From NCBI RefSeq assembly GCF_004139715.1, contig NZ_CP035544.1, positions 2,855,501 to 2,919,500 of the forward strand: a DNA stretch of 64,000 bases, written 5' to 3'. The notes beneath the pieces are model-generated. The model made no database searches and was not told the DNA's origin. It saw nothing but the letters and a program-made list of their open reading frames with translations. The position numbers were made by a program, and so were the translations under genes. Source of the stretch: Muriicola soli. GTDB taxonomy: Bacteria > Bacteroidota > Bacteroidia > Flavobacteriales > Flavobacteriaceae. Shown piece after piece: positions 49,438-59,020 of this stretch. How positions within the stretch are numbered: position 1 is the first letter of the stretch; every line of letters begins with the position of its first letter.

Positions 49438-50550
49438 ATGAAAGTTGCACTACTCACAGGGGTCACAGGACAAGACGGAGCATATTTAAGTGAGTTCTTA
49501 CTTAAAAAAGGGTATGAAGTTCACGGGATAAAAAGAAGGTCCTCGATTTTCAATACAGAACGTATTGATCATATCTATGAGGATCCCCATGTAGAAAATC
49601 CTCATTTTTTTCTCCATTACGGAGACATGACAGACAGCACAAATCTCATCCGTTTGATACAACAAATACAACCTGATGAGATCTACAATCTGGCGGCAAT
49701 GAGCCATGTCCACGTTTCTTTTGAAATTCCCGAATACACGGCCAATACAGACGCCCTGGGAACATTGAGGATCCTGGACGCGGTAAGGCTTCTGGGGATG
49801 GAGAAGAAAACCAGAATCTACCAGGCGTCAACATCGGAACTCTATGGAAAAGTACAGGAAGTTCCACAAACGGAAACAACACCTTTTTACCCCAGAAGTC
49901 CGTATGCGGTGGCTAAAATGTACGCCTACTGGATTACAGTGAATTACAGGGAGGCATATGATATGTTCGCGTGCAATGGAATTCTTTTTAATCATGAATC
50001 GCCTATACGAGGAGAGACCTTTGTTACCAGAAAGATAACCCGAGCGGTATCCCGAATTGTCCTGGGACTCCAGGATAAGTTTTATCTCGGGAATCTGGAC
50101 GCACAGAGAGATTGGGGTCACGCCAAAGACTACATTCGAATGATGTGGATGATCCTACAGGCCGATGAAGCTGAGGACTGGGTGATAGCTACAGGTAAGA
50201 CCACCAAGGTCAGAGAATTTGTCAGAATGAGCTTTGCTGAGGCAGGTGTTGAACTTGAATTCAAAGGAGAGGGAGTTGAAGAAAAGGCAATAGTAAAGGC
50301 ATGTAACAACGAGAAATACCAACTGCCTGCTGGGAAGGAAGTGCTGAGCATTGACCCACGTTATTTCAGGCCAACAGAGGTAGATATCCTTGTAGGTGAT
50401 GCTACAAAGGCGAGAGAGAAATTAGGGTGGATTCCTAAATATGACCTTCAGGGCCTTGTAAAGGATATGATGGAAAGCGATTTAAAACTTATGCAAAAAC
50501 AACAATACCTTAGGGATGGAGGCTACCGCATTAAAAATTATTTTGAATAA
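49438..50550 (+). CDS. gmd: GDP-mannose 4,6-dehydratase
   Basis: SDR of 370 residues giving GDP-4-keto-6-deoxy-D-mannose. NADP site [35 protein letters not shown]; active-site region [20 protein letters not shown] with [39 protein letters not shown] and [18 protein letters not shown]. All are typical. It feeds both the fucose-type and the colitose-type pathways. No GDP-mannose synthesis genes (manB/manC) are in the window. Confidence 0.97.
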   Translation: MKVALLTGVTGQDGAYLSEFLLKKGYEVHGIKRRSSIFNTERIDHIYEDPHVENPHFFLHYGDMTDSTNLIRLIQQIQPDEIYNLAAMSHVHVSFEIPEYTANTDALGTLRILDAVRLLGMEKKTRIYQASTSELYGKVQEVPQTETTPFYPRSPYAVAKMYAYWITVNYREAYDMFACNGILFNHESPIRGETFVTRKITRAVSRIVLGLQDKFYLGNLDAQRDWGHAKDYIRMMWMILQADEAEDWVIATGKTTKVREFVRMSFAEAGVELEFKGEGVEEKAIVKACNNEKYQLPAGKEVLSIDPRYFRPTEVDILVGDATKAREKLGWIPKYDLQGLVKDMMESDLKLMQKQQYLRDGGYRIKNYFE

Positions 50551-50561
50551 GACTATTTCCA

Positions 50562-51497
50562 ATGCCTGAAAAAATCCTTATTACCGGAGGAACCGGAATG
50601 GTCGGAAAGAACATTCTGGAGCATCCTAAAGCCCAAGACTATGAAATCCTGCATCCGAGCAGTAAGGAACTAAACCTGCTAAGTAAGGAGCAGGTGAAGG
50701 AGTATTTGACAAAATACCATCCTGATGTCATTATCCACGCTGCAGGTCTGGTAGGAGGAATACAAGCTAATATGGCTAATCCTGTAGGATTTCTTGTCCA
50801 GAATCTCGACATGGCGAGAAACCTGATAGGAGTAGCATATGAACTAAAAATTCCGAAACTTCTCAATATAGCCAGTTCCTGTATGTATCCGAGGAGAGCT
50901 GCGAACCCCTTAAAGGAGTCAATGATACTCACTGGAGAGCTTGAACCTACAAATGAAGGCTACGCTCTAGCCAAAATATTCGGTACCCGTTTGTGTGAAT
51001 ATATCAGCAAAGAAGACACACAATTGTCCTATAAAACATTGATTCCTTGTAATCTCTACGGTAAATTCGACAAATTTGATCCTAAAAACTCCCATATGCT
51101 TCCAGCTGTAATCAGGAAGATAGACCAGGCAGTTCAACAGCAAAATAATGAGGTGGAAATATGGGGAGATGGCGAGAGCAGGAGGGAATTCATGTATTCA
51201 GAAGATCTTGCTGATTTTATATTTTATGCAATGCCTAGATTTGAAAAATTACCACAGAATCTCAATGTAGGCTTGGGCTTCGACTATTCAATCAACGAAT
51301 ACTATGCAACCATAGCCAAGATTTTGGGATATAAGGGAGGGTTCAAACACGATTTGTCTAAACCCGTGGGGATGAAAAGGAAATTGATAGATAACTCCGC
51401 ACTGAAAAATTTTGGATGGCAAGCGAAAACATCTCTCGAAGAAGGGATCTTAAAAACGTATCAGTATTATAAAACTCTTGAGAATGACAAATTATAA
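50562..51497 (+). CDS. fcl: GDP-L-fucose synthase / GDP-L-colitose synthase (Fcl/ColC-type epimerase-reductase)
   Basis: The 311-residue SDR has NADPH loop ILITGGTGMVGKNILEHPK, IHAAGLVGGIQANMANP, the active-site IASSCMYPRRAANPL with serine and cysteine, the NEGYALAKIFG tyrosine-lysine pair and the histidine in KNSHMLPAVIRK. These residues are shared by Fcl (GDP-fucose) and ColC (GDP-colitose), so sequence alone does not separate them. It sits between gmd and the colD-type gene, which argues for use in GDP-colitose synthesis, perhaps with fucose as an alternative. It overlaps the next gene. Confidence 0.9.
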   Translation: MPEKILITGGTGMVGKNILEHPKAQDYEILHPSSKELNLLSKEQVKEYLTKYHPDVIIHAAGLVGGIQANMANPVGFLVQNLDMARNLIGVAYELKIPKLLNIASSCMYPRRAANPLKESMILTGELEPTNEGYALAKIFGTRLCEYISKEDTQLSYKTLIPCNLYGKFDKFDPKNSHMLPAVIRKIDQAVQQQNNEVEIWGDGESRREFMYSEDLADFIFYAMPRFEKLPQNLNVGLGFDYSINEYYATIAKILGYKGGFKHDLSKPVGMKRKLIDNSALKNFGWQAKTSLEEGILKTYQYYKTLENDKL

Positions 51498-52647
51498 ATT
51501 AGCTTCTTCTACCTGGGATGATGCAGAAATTAAGGCTATCCAGTCTGTAATTGACAGGGACATGTATACGATGTCTGATAGTGTTAAGCAGTTTGAATCT
51601 GAGTTTGCCGATTACGTGGGTTCGAAATACTGCGTGATGGTTAATTCTGGCTCCTCTGCCAACTTATTGGCAATCGCTGCACTATTCTATACTAAAAAGC
51701 CAAAATTAAAACGTGGCGATGAGGTAATTGTACCGGCTGTTTCCTGGTCTACCACCTATTTCCCTTTATATCAATACGGCCTGAAGTTGAAATTTGTGGA
51801 TGTAGACCTTAAGACCCTTAATTATGATCTGGACGCTCTGGAAGAAGCCGTCACTGAATCCACGAAAATGATCCTTGCCGTAAATCTCCTGGGAAATCCG
51901 AATGATTTTAGAAAGATAAAAAAGATCATTGGGTCAAAAGATATTTTGCTCTTTGAAGACAATTGCGAGTCCATGGGTGCTACCTTCGAAAACAAACATG
52001 CCGGTACCTTTGGGATTATGGGGAGTTTTTCTACCTTCTTTTCCCACCATATTTCTACTATGGAAGGAGGTCTAATTGTTACTGATGACGAAGAATTATA
52101 TCATATACTGCTATCCACAAGGGCCCATGGTTGGACGAGAAACTTACCTGATGACAATCGGGTTTCACCTAGAGGATCAGATTGGTTTCTGGAATCATTT
52201 CGGTTTGTCCTTCCCGGATATAATTTAAGACCCCTGGAAATGAGCGGGGCCATCGGAATTGAGCAACTAAAGAAACTTCCCGGTTTTATTGATCAAAGGA
52301 GGAAGAACGCGGCTTATTTCACCAGTAAATTTAAAAACCATCCTCATTTCCTGATTCAGCAGGATACGGATAAGAGCAGTTGGTTCGGTTTTAGTCTTAT
52401 TATTAAACCCGATTCGCCTCTTGACAGAGCATCGATTATCGATAAATTAAATAAAAATGGGATAGAATCCAGACCCATTGTGACCGGGGATTTTACAAAG
52501 AATGAAGTACTCCGATACTTTGATTATGAGATTCACGAATCGCTTTCTAACGCAAAATATCTTGATAAGAAAGGTTTTTTTGTAGGAAATCACCAAATCC
52601 CGCTAAACAAGGAAATCGATCATTTGTATGAAGTTCTTCGAGGATAG
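51484..52647 (+). CDS. colD: GDP-4-keto-6-deoxy-D-mannose 3-dehydratase (ColD-type, PLP/glutamate dependent)
   Basis: The 387-residue DegT-fold protein is of the unusual dehydratase type. The residue that holds PLP as a lysine in aminotransferases is histidine here: SFSTFFSHHISTMEGG, with the catalytic histidine at residue 188 counting from ATG 51484. Escherichia ColD uses His188 in the same way to remove the C3 hydroxyl. N-terminal MTNYKLASSTWDDAEIKAIQ and GDEVIVPAVSWSTTYFPLYQ closely follow remembered ColD sequences. ATG 51484 is preferred to TTG 51478 by that likeness. Overlaps fcl by 14 bases. RfbH (CDP-sugar) shares the histidine, but the GDP-sugar neighbours favour ColD. Confidence 0.93.
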   Translation: MTNYKLASSTWDDAEIKAIQSVIDRDMYTMSDSVKQFESEFADYVGSKYCVMVNSGSSANLLAIAALFYTKKPKLKRGDEVIVPAVSWSTTYFPLYQYGLKLKFVDVDLKTLNYDLDALEEAVTESTKMILAVNLLGNPNDFRKIKKIIGSKDILLFEDNCESMGATFENKHAGTFGIMGSFSTFFSHHISTMEGGLIVTDDEELYHILLSTRAHGWTRNLPDDNRVSPRGSDWFLESFRFVLPGYNLRPLEMSGAIGIEQLKKLPGFIDQRRKNAAYFTSKFKNHPHFLIQQDTDKSSWFGFSLIIKPDSPLDRASIIDKLNKNGIESRPIVTGDFTKNEVLRYFDYEIHESLSNAKYLDKKGFFVGNHQIPLNKEIDHLYEVLRG

Positions 52648-53983
52648 AAAATCTCGTTTGCATGCAAGGAGCCTTAATCTGCTCGTGCAATTAAAGCGTT
52701 CATTTTTATTTAAGGTCCTTTCAATGGGCCTTTCCTTTTTACTGGTAAGATTCCTTTTAAAGTACCTTGAAATCGAAGATTACGGACTTTGGGCTGTTGT
52801 CCTTTCTTTTCTACATTGGATCGTATTTTTTGATTTAGGAATCGCCAATGGAGTAAAAAACAAACTCGCCGAAGCCCTGAGTAATGATAATATGGCACTG
52901 GCGCGGAAATACCTCAGCACTGGGTACATTGCGCTCTTCGGCTTTTCGGCATTGATCTACCTCTCAGTATTTTTATTTTCCGGGCTAATCAATTGGAAAG
53001 CCCTCCTGAATTCTCAGAAATACGACAATGAATATCTTGGAACGCTAGTATTAATTGTTTTGTTTTTCACTCTGGCAAACTTTGTTCTATCACTCATCAA
53101 TGCGGTTTTCAATGCAGTACAAAAGGCGTCATTAGTAGTTGTTAACCAGTTTTGTTTTCAACTCTTAGCCATGGGTGTCGTCCTTTTACTCATTAGTTAT
53201 ACAAGTTCTGATTTACACCTTCTGGCCATCGGCTACGGCTTGAGTATGTTTTTCGCAAATTTAGGATTGAGTATATGGTTCTACTCGCGTAACCTTGAAC
53301 TGAGACCTTCTTGGAAACTGTATGAAAAGGAATTGCTGAAACCCGTTCTTTCTCTGGGGTTAAGGTTCTTTTTTCTTCAAACCACAATGATGGTTATCCT
53401 TACAACAGACCGCTTCATTCTTTTACAACTGACCAATCCTGAAGAGGTTACGCGCTATGATGTGATATTCAGATATTTCAATCTGTTGATGGTGCTGCAC
53501 ACTTTAATAAACGCGCCTCTGTGGTCAATGTACACCGAGGTTTACGAGAAAAAGGATTTTTTATGGATAGAGAAAACCATGAAAAATCTGCTGCGCTTAA
53601 GCGGGGGATACCTAGTCATTCTTGTGGTGATGATCTTACTGGGAGATTCAGTAATTAAGATCTGGCTGAGCAAAGGAGACATGGGACTTACTACTACAAA
53701 TTATATACTGATGGCCATATTGATATTATTCAGTATAGTTCATTCAATCCTGGCGTATTTTTCAAACGGAATATCTCAAACAAACCTTCAATTAATTACC
53801 TCTCTTATAGGTGCTGCTATAAATATTCCTCTCTCAATTGTATTTGTGAATTACTACCATATGGGTCTTAACGGGGTAATTCTGGCCACAATAATTAGCC
53901 TATCTTTGTTTTGTTTTACAGGACCATTCCAAGTAATTAAGGTCATCCGATCACTGAAACAAGAACTGCAAAGTCCAGCCTGA
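52628..53983 (+). CDS. Wzx-type polysaccharide flippase
   Basis: The 451-residue membrane protein has about 12 helices in the MATE/MOP fold, for example LFKVLSMGLSFLLVRFLLKY, VVLSFLHWIVFFDLGIANGV and IPLSIVFVNYYHMGLNGVIL. The LEIEDYGLWAVVLSF and FDLGIANGVKNKLAEALS stretches are typical of O-unit flippases. It flips lipid-linked repeat units to the periplasm. It overlaps the colD end by 20 bases. Confidence 0.9.
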   Translation: MKFFEDRKSRLHARSLNLLVQLKRSFLFKVLSMGLSFLLVRFLLKYLEIEDYGLWAVVLSFLHWIVFFDLGIANGVKNKLAEALSNDNMALARKYLSTGYIALFGFSALIYLSVFLFSGLINWKALLNSQKYDNEYLGTLVLIVLFFTLANFVLSLINAVFNAVQKASLVVVNQFCFQLLAMGVVLLLISYTSSDLHLLAIGYGLSMFFANLGLSIWFYSRNLELRPSWKLYEKELLKPVLSLGLRFFFLQTTMMVILTTDRFILLQLTNPEEVTRYDVIFRYFNLLMVLHTLINAPLWSMYTEVYEKKDFLWIEKTMKNLLRLSGGYLVILVVMILLGDSVIKIWLSKGDMGLTTTNYILMAILILFSIVHSILAYFSNGISQTNLQLITSLIGAAINIPLSIVFVNYYHMGLNGVILATIISLSLFCFTGPFQVIKVIRSLKQELQSPA

Positions 53984-53986
53984 TCT

Positions 53987-54889
53987 ATGGAACATCGAAT
54001 TAGTATACTAATCCCGGTATTCAATGAACTGCAATACACTAAACTATGCCTGGAAAATCTCTCTTCAACTTTAGAGTATTACAAGGAACACACTGATTCT
54101 CCCTGGACATTTGAGATTGTGGTCATAGATGACGGATCAACCGATGGAACATCTGCCTGGATCCAGGAAAACTATCCTGAGGTGATTCTTCTTTTCGGGA
54201 ATGGAAATTTGTTCTGGTCTGCCGGAGTAAATAAGGGAGTGGAATACGCTTTGTCACAAAGTAAAAAACCATCTCATATCCTATTTTGGAACAAGGATCT
54301 ATTTATTGAAAAAACATATTTCAATCTACTTCATAATCTGATCGTTAATAATCCTGAAAACACCATCATATCTTCAAAAATGTACAGGAAAAGTACTCCT
54401 GATATATTGTTCTCCTTCGGAGGTAAATACAAGCCATGGACAGACACCAAAATAAATGTTGGAACCGGACAAAAAGACGGGAAAGCTTTCAATAGCAAAA
54501 TGGAAATTGACTGGTGCGGAGGAATGGCAGTAACCATTCCTACAGAAGTCTTCAATCAGATTGGGCTGTGTGACGCTGTTAACTTTCCTCAGTATGACGG
54601 AGATACCGATTTCTTTTTACGAGCTGGCTATGCAGGATTTAAAGTATTGATATTTCCTGAGTTAAAAGCCTGGAATGTTCATGAAAACACAGGGAGAAAG
54701 GAAAAATTTTCACTACAAAATCTCAAGTGGTATCTTACCAATATACGATCGTACAAGAATTTTCAGATCAGTTATACTTTTTTGAGAAAGCACTCTAAAG
54801 GTCCTATTGCTTATTTGTTTTTTATCAGTCGTTATATTGTTTTTATCAGTAAGTATTGCGTTAAGATCCTTATACATTCAAGGCGATGA
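53987..54889 (+). CDS. Family 2 glycosyltransferase
   Basis: The 300-residue GT-A transferase starts ISILIPVFNELQYTKLCLEN. The nucleotide-binding IVVIDDGSTDGTSAWIQENY follows, then the metal/acceptor part EIDWCGGMAVTIPTEVFNQI and FPQYDGDTDFFLRAGYAGFK. The layout fits inverting transferases of the rhamnosyltransferase-like branch. The donor is probably one of the sugars made upstream; which one is unknown. The stop overlaps the next ATG. Confidence 0.88.
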   Translation: MEHRISILIPVFNELQYTKLCLENLSSTLEYYKEHTDSPWTFEIVVIDDGSTDGTSAWIQENYPEVILLFGNGNLFWSAGVNKGVEYALSQSKKPSHILFWNKDLFIEKTYFNLLHNLIVNNPENTIISSKMYRKSTPDILFSFGGKYKPWTDTKINVGTGQKDGKAFNSKMEIDWCGGMAVTIPTEVFNQIGLCDAVNFPQYDGDTDFFLRAGYAGFKVLIFPELKAWNVHENTGRKEKFSLQNLKWYLTNIRSYKNFQISYTFLRKHSKGPIAYLFFISRYIVFISKYCVKILIHSRR

Positions 54890-56082
54890 GGTCTGCAGGT
54901 CTTTTATTAAATATTCAAATATTCCTTGTAGCTCTGGCAATCGCCATTTTTACGCTGGGGTTTACCTATTTTACCCTCTTCGTAAGTCTCTTGATAGTCA
55001 CGACTAGCTATCCGAAGTTTGTAGTACCCAGGAATACTCTTTTGTTTTATATTATCGTATTCATGTCAGGAAGCCTGATTGCCCTGATCATGGTTCTGTT
55101 CAATACATTCCCTGATTCGGAAGTAAAAGCGGTATTCTTGAGGAACCGTCTTTTCTTAATCCGTATTTTGTTTGCTCTTGCTGTTTGCCTCTTCCTCATG
55201 AGATTGACCTGGGAAAGAGTTCTTTATCTGTTGTTCATCATCGTGATAATTCAGGTAATAACAGGGGTATATGAATTGCTCTTCACAGATACGACGAGAA
55301 TTTCTATGTTGACCTCCGAACCAAGTGCCGCTGCCATGTATTACGTATTGCTGGCACCGCTTATGATAGGTTATTATAAGATCAATAAAAGCGCAAGGAT
55401 CTGGATTGTTTTGTATCTCATTATGGGATTGTTCATTCAATCCAAGGCATTGTTCCTGGTAATTCCTATTCTCATTCTATATCTGGTATTTAAATCGGAC
55501 AATAAAAACTTAAAAATAGCGGTTTGGGGAGTGTTGATCGTCTCCGTACTGAGCATTCCGTTTCTATTAGGGATAAAGGAGGTAGACCGCCTGGTCTACT
55601 TTATCGATATTCTAAAGGAACAGGGTATTGAGGGCTTGACTGAGCAAAATAAAATATGGAGCACTTTCACACTTCGATTTAGTTCAGTTTTGACCTCTAT
55701 TCAGCTTCTTTTTGAAAATCCATGGGGAATTGGCTTTGGAAGCTTTCATTGGATGTATATTGACAAAATGACTTCAAATACAATTCAGAGTACGCTTACA
55801 GGAGTCGAGATTCGCGGAATTCTCAATGGTGAACTCTATGCGACTCCAAAGTCTTTGTTTTTGGAATATGCAATTAGTTGTGGCATTTTTTTCCTTCTTC
55901 CCGTATTCGTTTTGGCAAAGAGAATTTTAAGTAAAGCCATACCATCTACCATAAAGGTCGCTTTTATTGGAGTTATCCTTATATCTTTGATCGTAGAATT
56001 ATCCCCTTTTATGACATTTCTCGGTGTCCTGATGATTTTGAGCCATAAAATTAAAAAGGAGAATTACCTAGTATTACCATGA
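54886..56082 (+). CDS. O-antigen polymerase/ligase-family membrane protein (Wzy candidate)
   Basis: The 398-residue protein has about 10 or more helices, for example [20 protein letters not shown] and [21 protein letters not shown] large loop carries the feature [16 protein letters not shown] typical of Wzy_C-type polymerases. It overlaps the preceding glycosyltransferase by 4 bases and the next acyltransferase by 4. A second protein of this superfamily at 57761 shows the ligase-like motif more clearly, so this one is taken as polymerase. Confidence 0.78.
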   Translation: MRSAGLLLNIQIFLVALAIAIFTLGFTYFTLFVSLLIVTTSYPKFVVPRNTLLFYIIVFMSGSLIALIMVLFNTFPDSEVKAVFLRNRLFLIRILFALAVCLFLMRLTWERVLYLLFIIVIIQVITGVYELLFTDTTRISMLTSEPSAAAMYYVLLAPLMIGYYKINKSARIWIVLYLIMGLFIQSKALFLVIPILILYLVFKSDNKNLKIAVWGVLIVSVLSIPFLLGIKEVDRLVYFIDILKEQGIEGLTEQNKIWSTFTLRFSSVLTSIQLLFENPWGIGFGSFHWMYIDKMTSNTIQSTLTGVEIRGILNGELYATPKSLFLEYAISCGIFFLLPVFVLAKRILSKAIPSTIKVAFIGVILISLIVELSPFMTFLGVLMILSHKIKKENYLVLP

Positions 56083-56636
56083 AGCAAATTGTACTCTTCT
56101 TAAAAAGTCTTCGCCTGTACCTGATAAATAAACTGGTACTTAAAATACCTTTTCCTCACTTACGGAATTTTCTTTTAAAGGGTTATTTAATAAAAGGAAA
56201 GCGCAGTAATATAATGAGTTCAGTTACGGTCCTGAACAAGACTTTTAAACGAAATAAAATTCAAATTGGGGATAATTGCATAGTCAATTCCGGTTGTATT
56301 CTCGATGGGCGTGGAGGATACTTAAAAATTGGCAATAATGTGGATATTGCAAAAGGGGTCTGGATTTTCACGGTTGGCCATGATCCGCATTCTGACATCC
56401 ACGATACCATTTCTAAAGATGTCGTAATCGAAGATTCAGTTTGGATCGCTTCACGGGCGATTATACTTCCAGGCGTAACTATTGGTAAAGGAAGTGTGAT
56501 TGCAGCAGGATCGGTGGTTACCAAAGATGTACCACCCAAAAGCATAGTTGGCGGAAATCCGGCCAAAATTATAGGGGAAAGGAGATCATCTCTTGAATAC
56601 CGCAATAATTTTTTCCCTTATTTGGATATGATATGA
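56079..56636 (+). CDS. Left-handed beta-helix acyltransferase (WcaF/Maa-like)
   Basis: The 185-residue hexapeptide-repeat transferase shows successive turns: [79 protein letters not shown] and a closing [12 protein letters not shown]. The catalytic histidine is in TVGHDPHS. It probably O-acetylates the polymer or a precursor. Confidence 0.92.
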   Translation: MKQIVLFLKSLRLYLINKLVLKIPFPHLRNFLLKGYLIKGKRSNIMSSVTVLNKTFKRNKIQIGDNCIVNSGCILDGRGGYLKIGNNVDIAKGVWIFTVGHDPHSDIHDTISKDVVIEDSVWIASRAIILPGVTIGKGSVIAAGSVVTKDVPPKSIVGGNPAKIIGERRSSLEYRNNFFPYLDMI

Positions 56637-56648
56637 TACTCTTAAACT

Positions 56649-57764
56649 TTGAATAAACCAGCTGATCACTTGGTAGAATTGTATACATATGAAGAGGTTG
56701 TTGATGCCGAACAAACCTTACTGATGTTGTCTCCGGGTATTTTTCAGAAGGATGGAGGAATGTTCAGTTATGCCAAAGTGTGGATAAATGAGATTCGTAA
56801 TTTTTCACAGAACTACACCTTTCTCTTTTCAAGGCGATATCAACAAGACCTTTCCGGAGATCATTTAATTTTTAGAACGATTAAGTCTGATAATAAGAAG
56901 TATGCAATGGTCATTTCTTTATTGTCTGTAATTCTGCCTTTTTCCCTGTTAAAATATTTTTTCAATGATTACAGGGAATTCGCTATAAACAACAATCAAA
57001 TACATATACTCACAAGTTTCCTCCTCGCTTATCCTTTGATCAGGTGTCTTATGAAGTTCAAGAAGGAGCTTACTATAATTTACACCCTTCATGATCCTGT
57101 CCCGCATCAGGAGAAAAGAGGCCCAATTGGCAAAAAGCTGAAGTTTCATTACTTACATAAGATTTACGAATTATCGAGGGTCCACCCTAACTTCTATTTA
57201 CATCTTCACAGTAAAAAATTACTGGAAGATTGCCAACACACAGCAGGCAAAGTCATAATAAAACCACACCCTCTGCCTGAGAAGCTTGTAGTACCAAAGA
57301 ATTCTAATTTCGATGGTTTTGTTTTTGGTGTTCTGGGAAGGATGGAAGCCTATAAAGGATTGGACATATTGCTGGAGGCATTTCAAGTGCTATCCAAAGA
57401 TGCAGATATTAACAACAAAATAAAATTGGCAATCGTGGGTAGCGGTGAGATCGATAAAGAATCATGGGAACAACTTCCAATCCTAACGGATATCCAAAAC
57501 AGAAGGGTGGATGAGATCGAATTTCATGAATATATATCATCTCTGGATTGCCTGTTATTACCCTACAGAAAAGCAAGTCAGTCTGGGGTCGGATATCTGG
57601 CCCTTGCCTATGAAATTCCCATAATTGCGACAAATACCGGTGGGCTACCGGATATTATTAAACAAAGCAGCGACCCTAGAAGCAGGCTTATTTCTCCTAA
57701 TAAAAGCGGGGAACTTGTGGATGCCATCTTGAGTTTTATGAAAATTGAACAGCATTCTTTATGA
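56649..57764 (+). CDS. Family 4-like glycosyltransferase
   Basis: The 371-residue GT-B protein has its C-terminal donor domain with FVFGVLGRMEAYKGLDILLE, IVGSGEID and the closing LPYRKASQSGVGYLALAYEI, a variant of the EX7E motif, then IIATNTGGLPDII. The start is TTG at 56649 (MNKPADHLVELYTYEEV); no ATG is closer. The stop overlaps the next gene by 4 bases. Acceptor and donor are unknown. Confidence 0.86.
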   Translation: MNKPADHLVELYTYEEVVDAEQTLLMLSPGIFQKDGGMFSYAKVWINEIRNFSQNYTFLFSRRYQQDLSGDHLIFRTIKSDNKKYAMVISLLSVILPFSLLKYFFNDYREFAINNNQIHILTSFLLAYPLIRCLMKFKKELTIIYTLHDPVPHQEKRGPIGKKLKFHYLHKIYELSRVHPNFYLHLHSKKLLEDCQHTAGKVIIKPHPLPEKLVVPKNSNFDGFVFGVLGRMEAYKGLDILLEAFQVLSKDADINNKIKLAIVGSGEIDKESWEQLPILTDIQNRRVDEIEFHEYISSLDCLLLPYRKASQSGVGYLALAYEIPIIATNTGGLPDIIKQSSDPRSRLISPNKSGELVDAILSFMKIEQHSL

Positions 57765-59020
57765 AATCAGGAATTGTGGGAGAAAAAAATCCCTTCAGAC
57801 ATATTAATTTCTACCAAATAGCCTTATTTCTATTTCTCTTCACGCTTCCATTAGAGAATAGATATAGCAATATTGGCCTGATTCTTCTAACTGCAGCCTG
57901 GATATTACAGTTTGAGAGACAAACAGTCTTGAGCTCTTTTAAAAAGTTCGCTTACATTTTTCTTATTCTCAATTTGATTTGGTTCCTCATAGGCTTGATT
58001 TTTTCTTTCCAGGAGTTTTTTTGGGACTATATGGAAAAAGTAGGGAAGTATTTTTTATTAGTTCTGCTGCCACTACTTATGATTCCTGCGAAAAATTTAA
58101 ACAGAAGACAACTAGCTTTTTCATTCTCAGGATTCGTCATCTCCATGGTATTGATCCTCTTAATCAGCTATGCCAATGCTGCGGGACAGTATCAGGCAGG
58201 AATAGAAAATCCTTTTAATTACTCTGTTTTTGTTTCAAAAGGCGGCGATTTTCACCCGGCTTATATTTCAATGTTCGTCGTATGTGCTTTTTTTCTATGT
58301 CTGGAAGGATTACAGATATTTAAAAGCCTTGGAGCTCGTATTGTAATCACTGCTATTCTGATCTTGTTTTTTCTCTCAGTTTTTGTAATTCAAGCCCGAA
58401 CGGCTATACTAGCTATGGCTATTCTAATCCCAATTTATGCTTTGCTGGCGATTAATAAAAGAAGAGCTTTCTATGCAAGGCTCGTACTTGTCATCTCTGT
58501 TTTTGTAATAGGGACCATCTTGGTTTTCAAGGTAGGCAATACACCCTTTTTACTAATGAAAGAAAGGGTTGTAAACGGCTTTACAAACAGCTTGTCCATC
58601 AGGATAGAAACCTGGAAGTGCGCCCTTGAGGTATTTACATCTAATTCGTGGATAATCGGCGTGGGCTCCGGAAATGAGCATCTCGCTTTAAAAGAGTGTT
58701 ATTACAATAATTTCCTTACTCGTCAGTACTTTGACAATTACAATACTCATAACGATTTTTTACATATCCTTCTGCGAAATGGAATAATCGGGCTGCTTTT
58801 GTGGATTGGATTTCTCGGAACGATGTTGATCAGGAACTATCAGGTTAAAAATCATATCGGCATTATCTTCGTTTTGTTATTTTGTATAAGCGGTTTAACT
58901 GAAAACTTACTTAGCAGAATTTGGGGAATTTTATTTATTGGTACCGGGATTGGTTTTTGTCTCCTGTCGTATTTCAATGATGCCCGATTTATTAGTGGAT
59001 CTAAAAGAATTACTGAATGA
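57761..59020 (+). CDS. O-antigen ligase/polymerase-family protein (WaaL-like candidate)
   Basis: The 419-residue protein has about 11 helices and the PF04932-type signature in the large periplasmic loop: WIIGVGSGNEHLALKECY followed by NYNTHNDFLHILLRNGIIGL with a conserved histidine. Its second half has typical helices such as LLLWIGFLGTMLI. WaaL joins lipid-linked polymer to lipid A core. Two such proteins in one operon suggest one polymerises and one ligates, but the sequence cannot settle which. Overlaps both neighbours by 4 bases. Confidence 0.8.
   Translation: MKSGIVGEKNPFRHINFYQIALFLFLFTLPLENRYSNIGLILLTAAWILQFERQTVLSSFKKFAYIFLILNLIWFLIGLIFSFQEFFWDYMEKVGKYFLLVLLPLLMIPAKNLNRRQLAFSFSGFVISMVLILLISYANAAGQYQAGIENPFNYSVFVSKGGDFHPAYISMFVVCAFFLCLEGLQIFKSLGARIVITAILILFFLSVFVIQARTAILAMAILIPIYALLAINKRRAFYARLVLVISVFVIGTILVFKVGNTPFLLMKERVVNGFTNSLSIRIETWKCALEVFTSNSWIIGVGSGNEHLALKECYYNNFLTRQYFDNYNTHNDFLHILLRNGIIGLLLWIGFLGTMLIRNYQVKNHIGIIFVLLFCISGLTENLLSRIWGILFIGTGIGFCLLSYFNDARFISGSKRITE

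Noticed and set aside
51484-52647. Sugar aminotransferase for a 4-amino sugar (perosamine-type)
   Set aside because: The PLP lysine is replaced by histidine, which fits 3-dehydratases and is incompatible with ordinary transamination.
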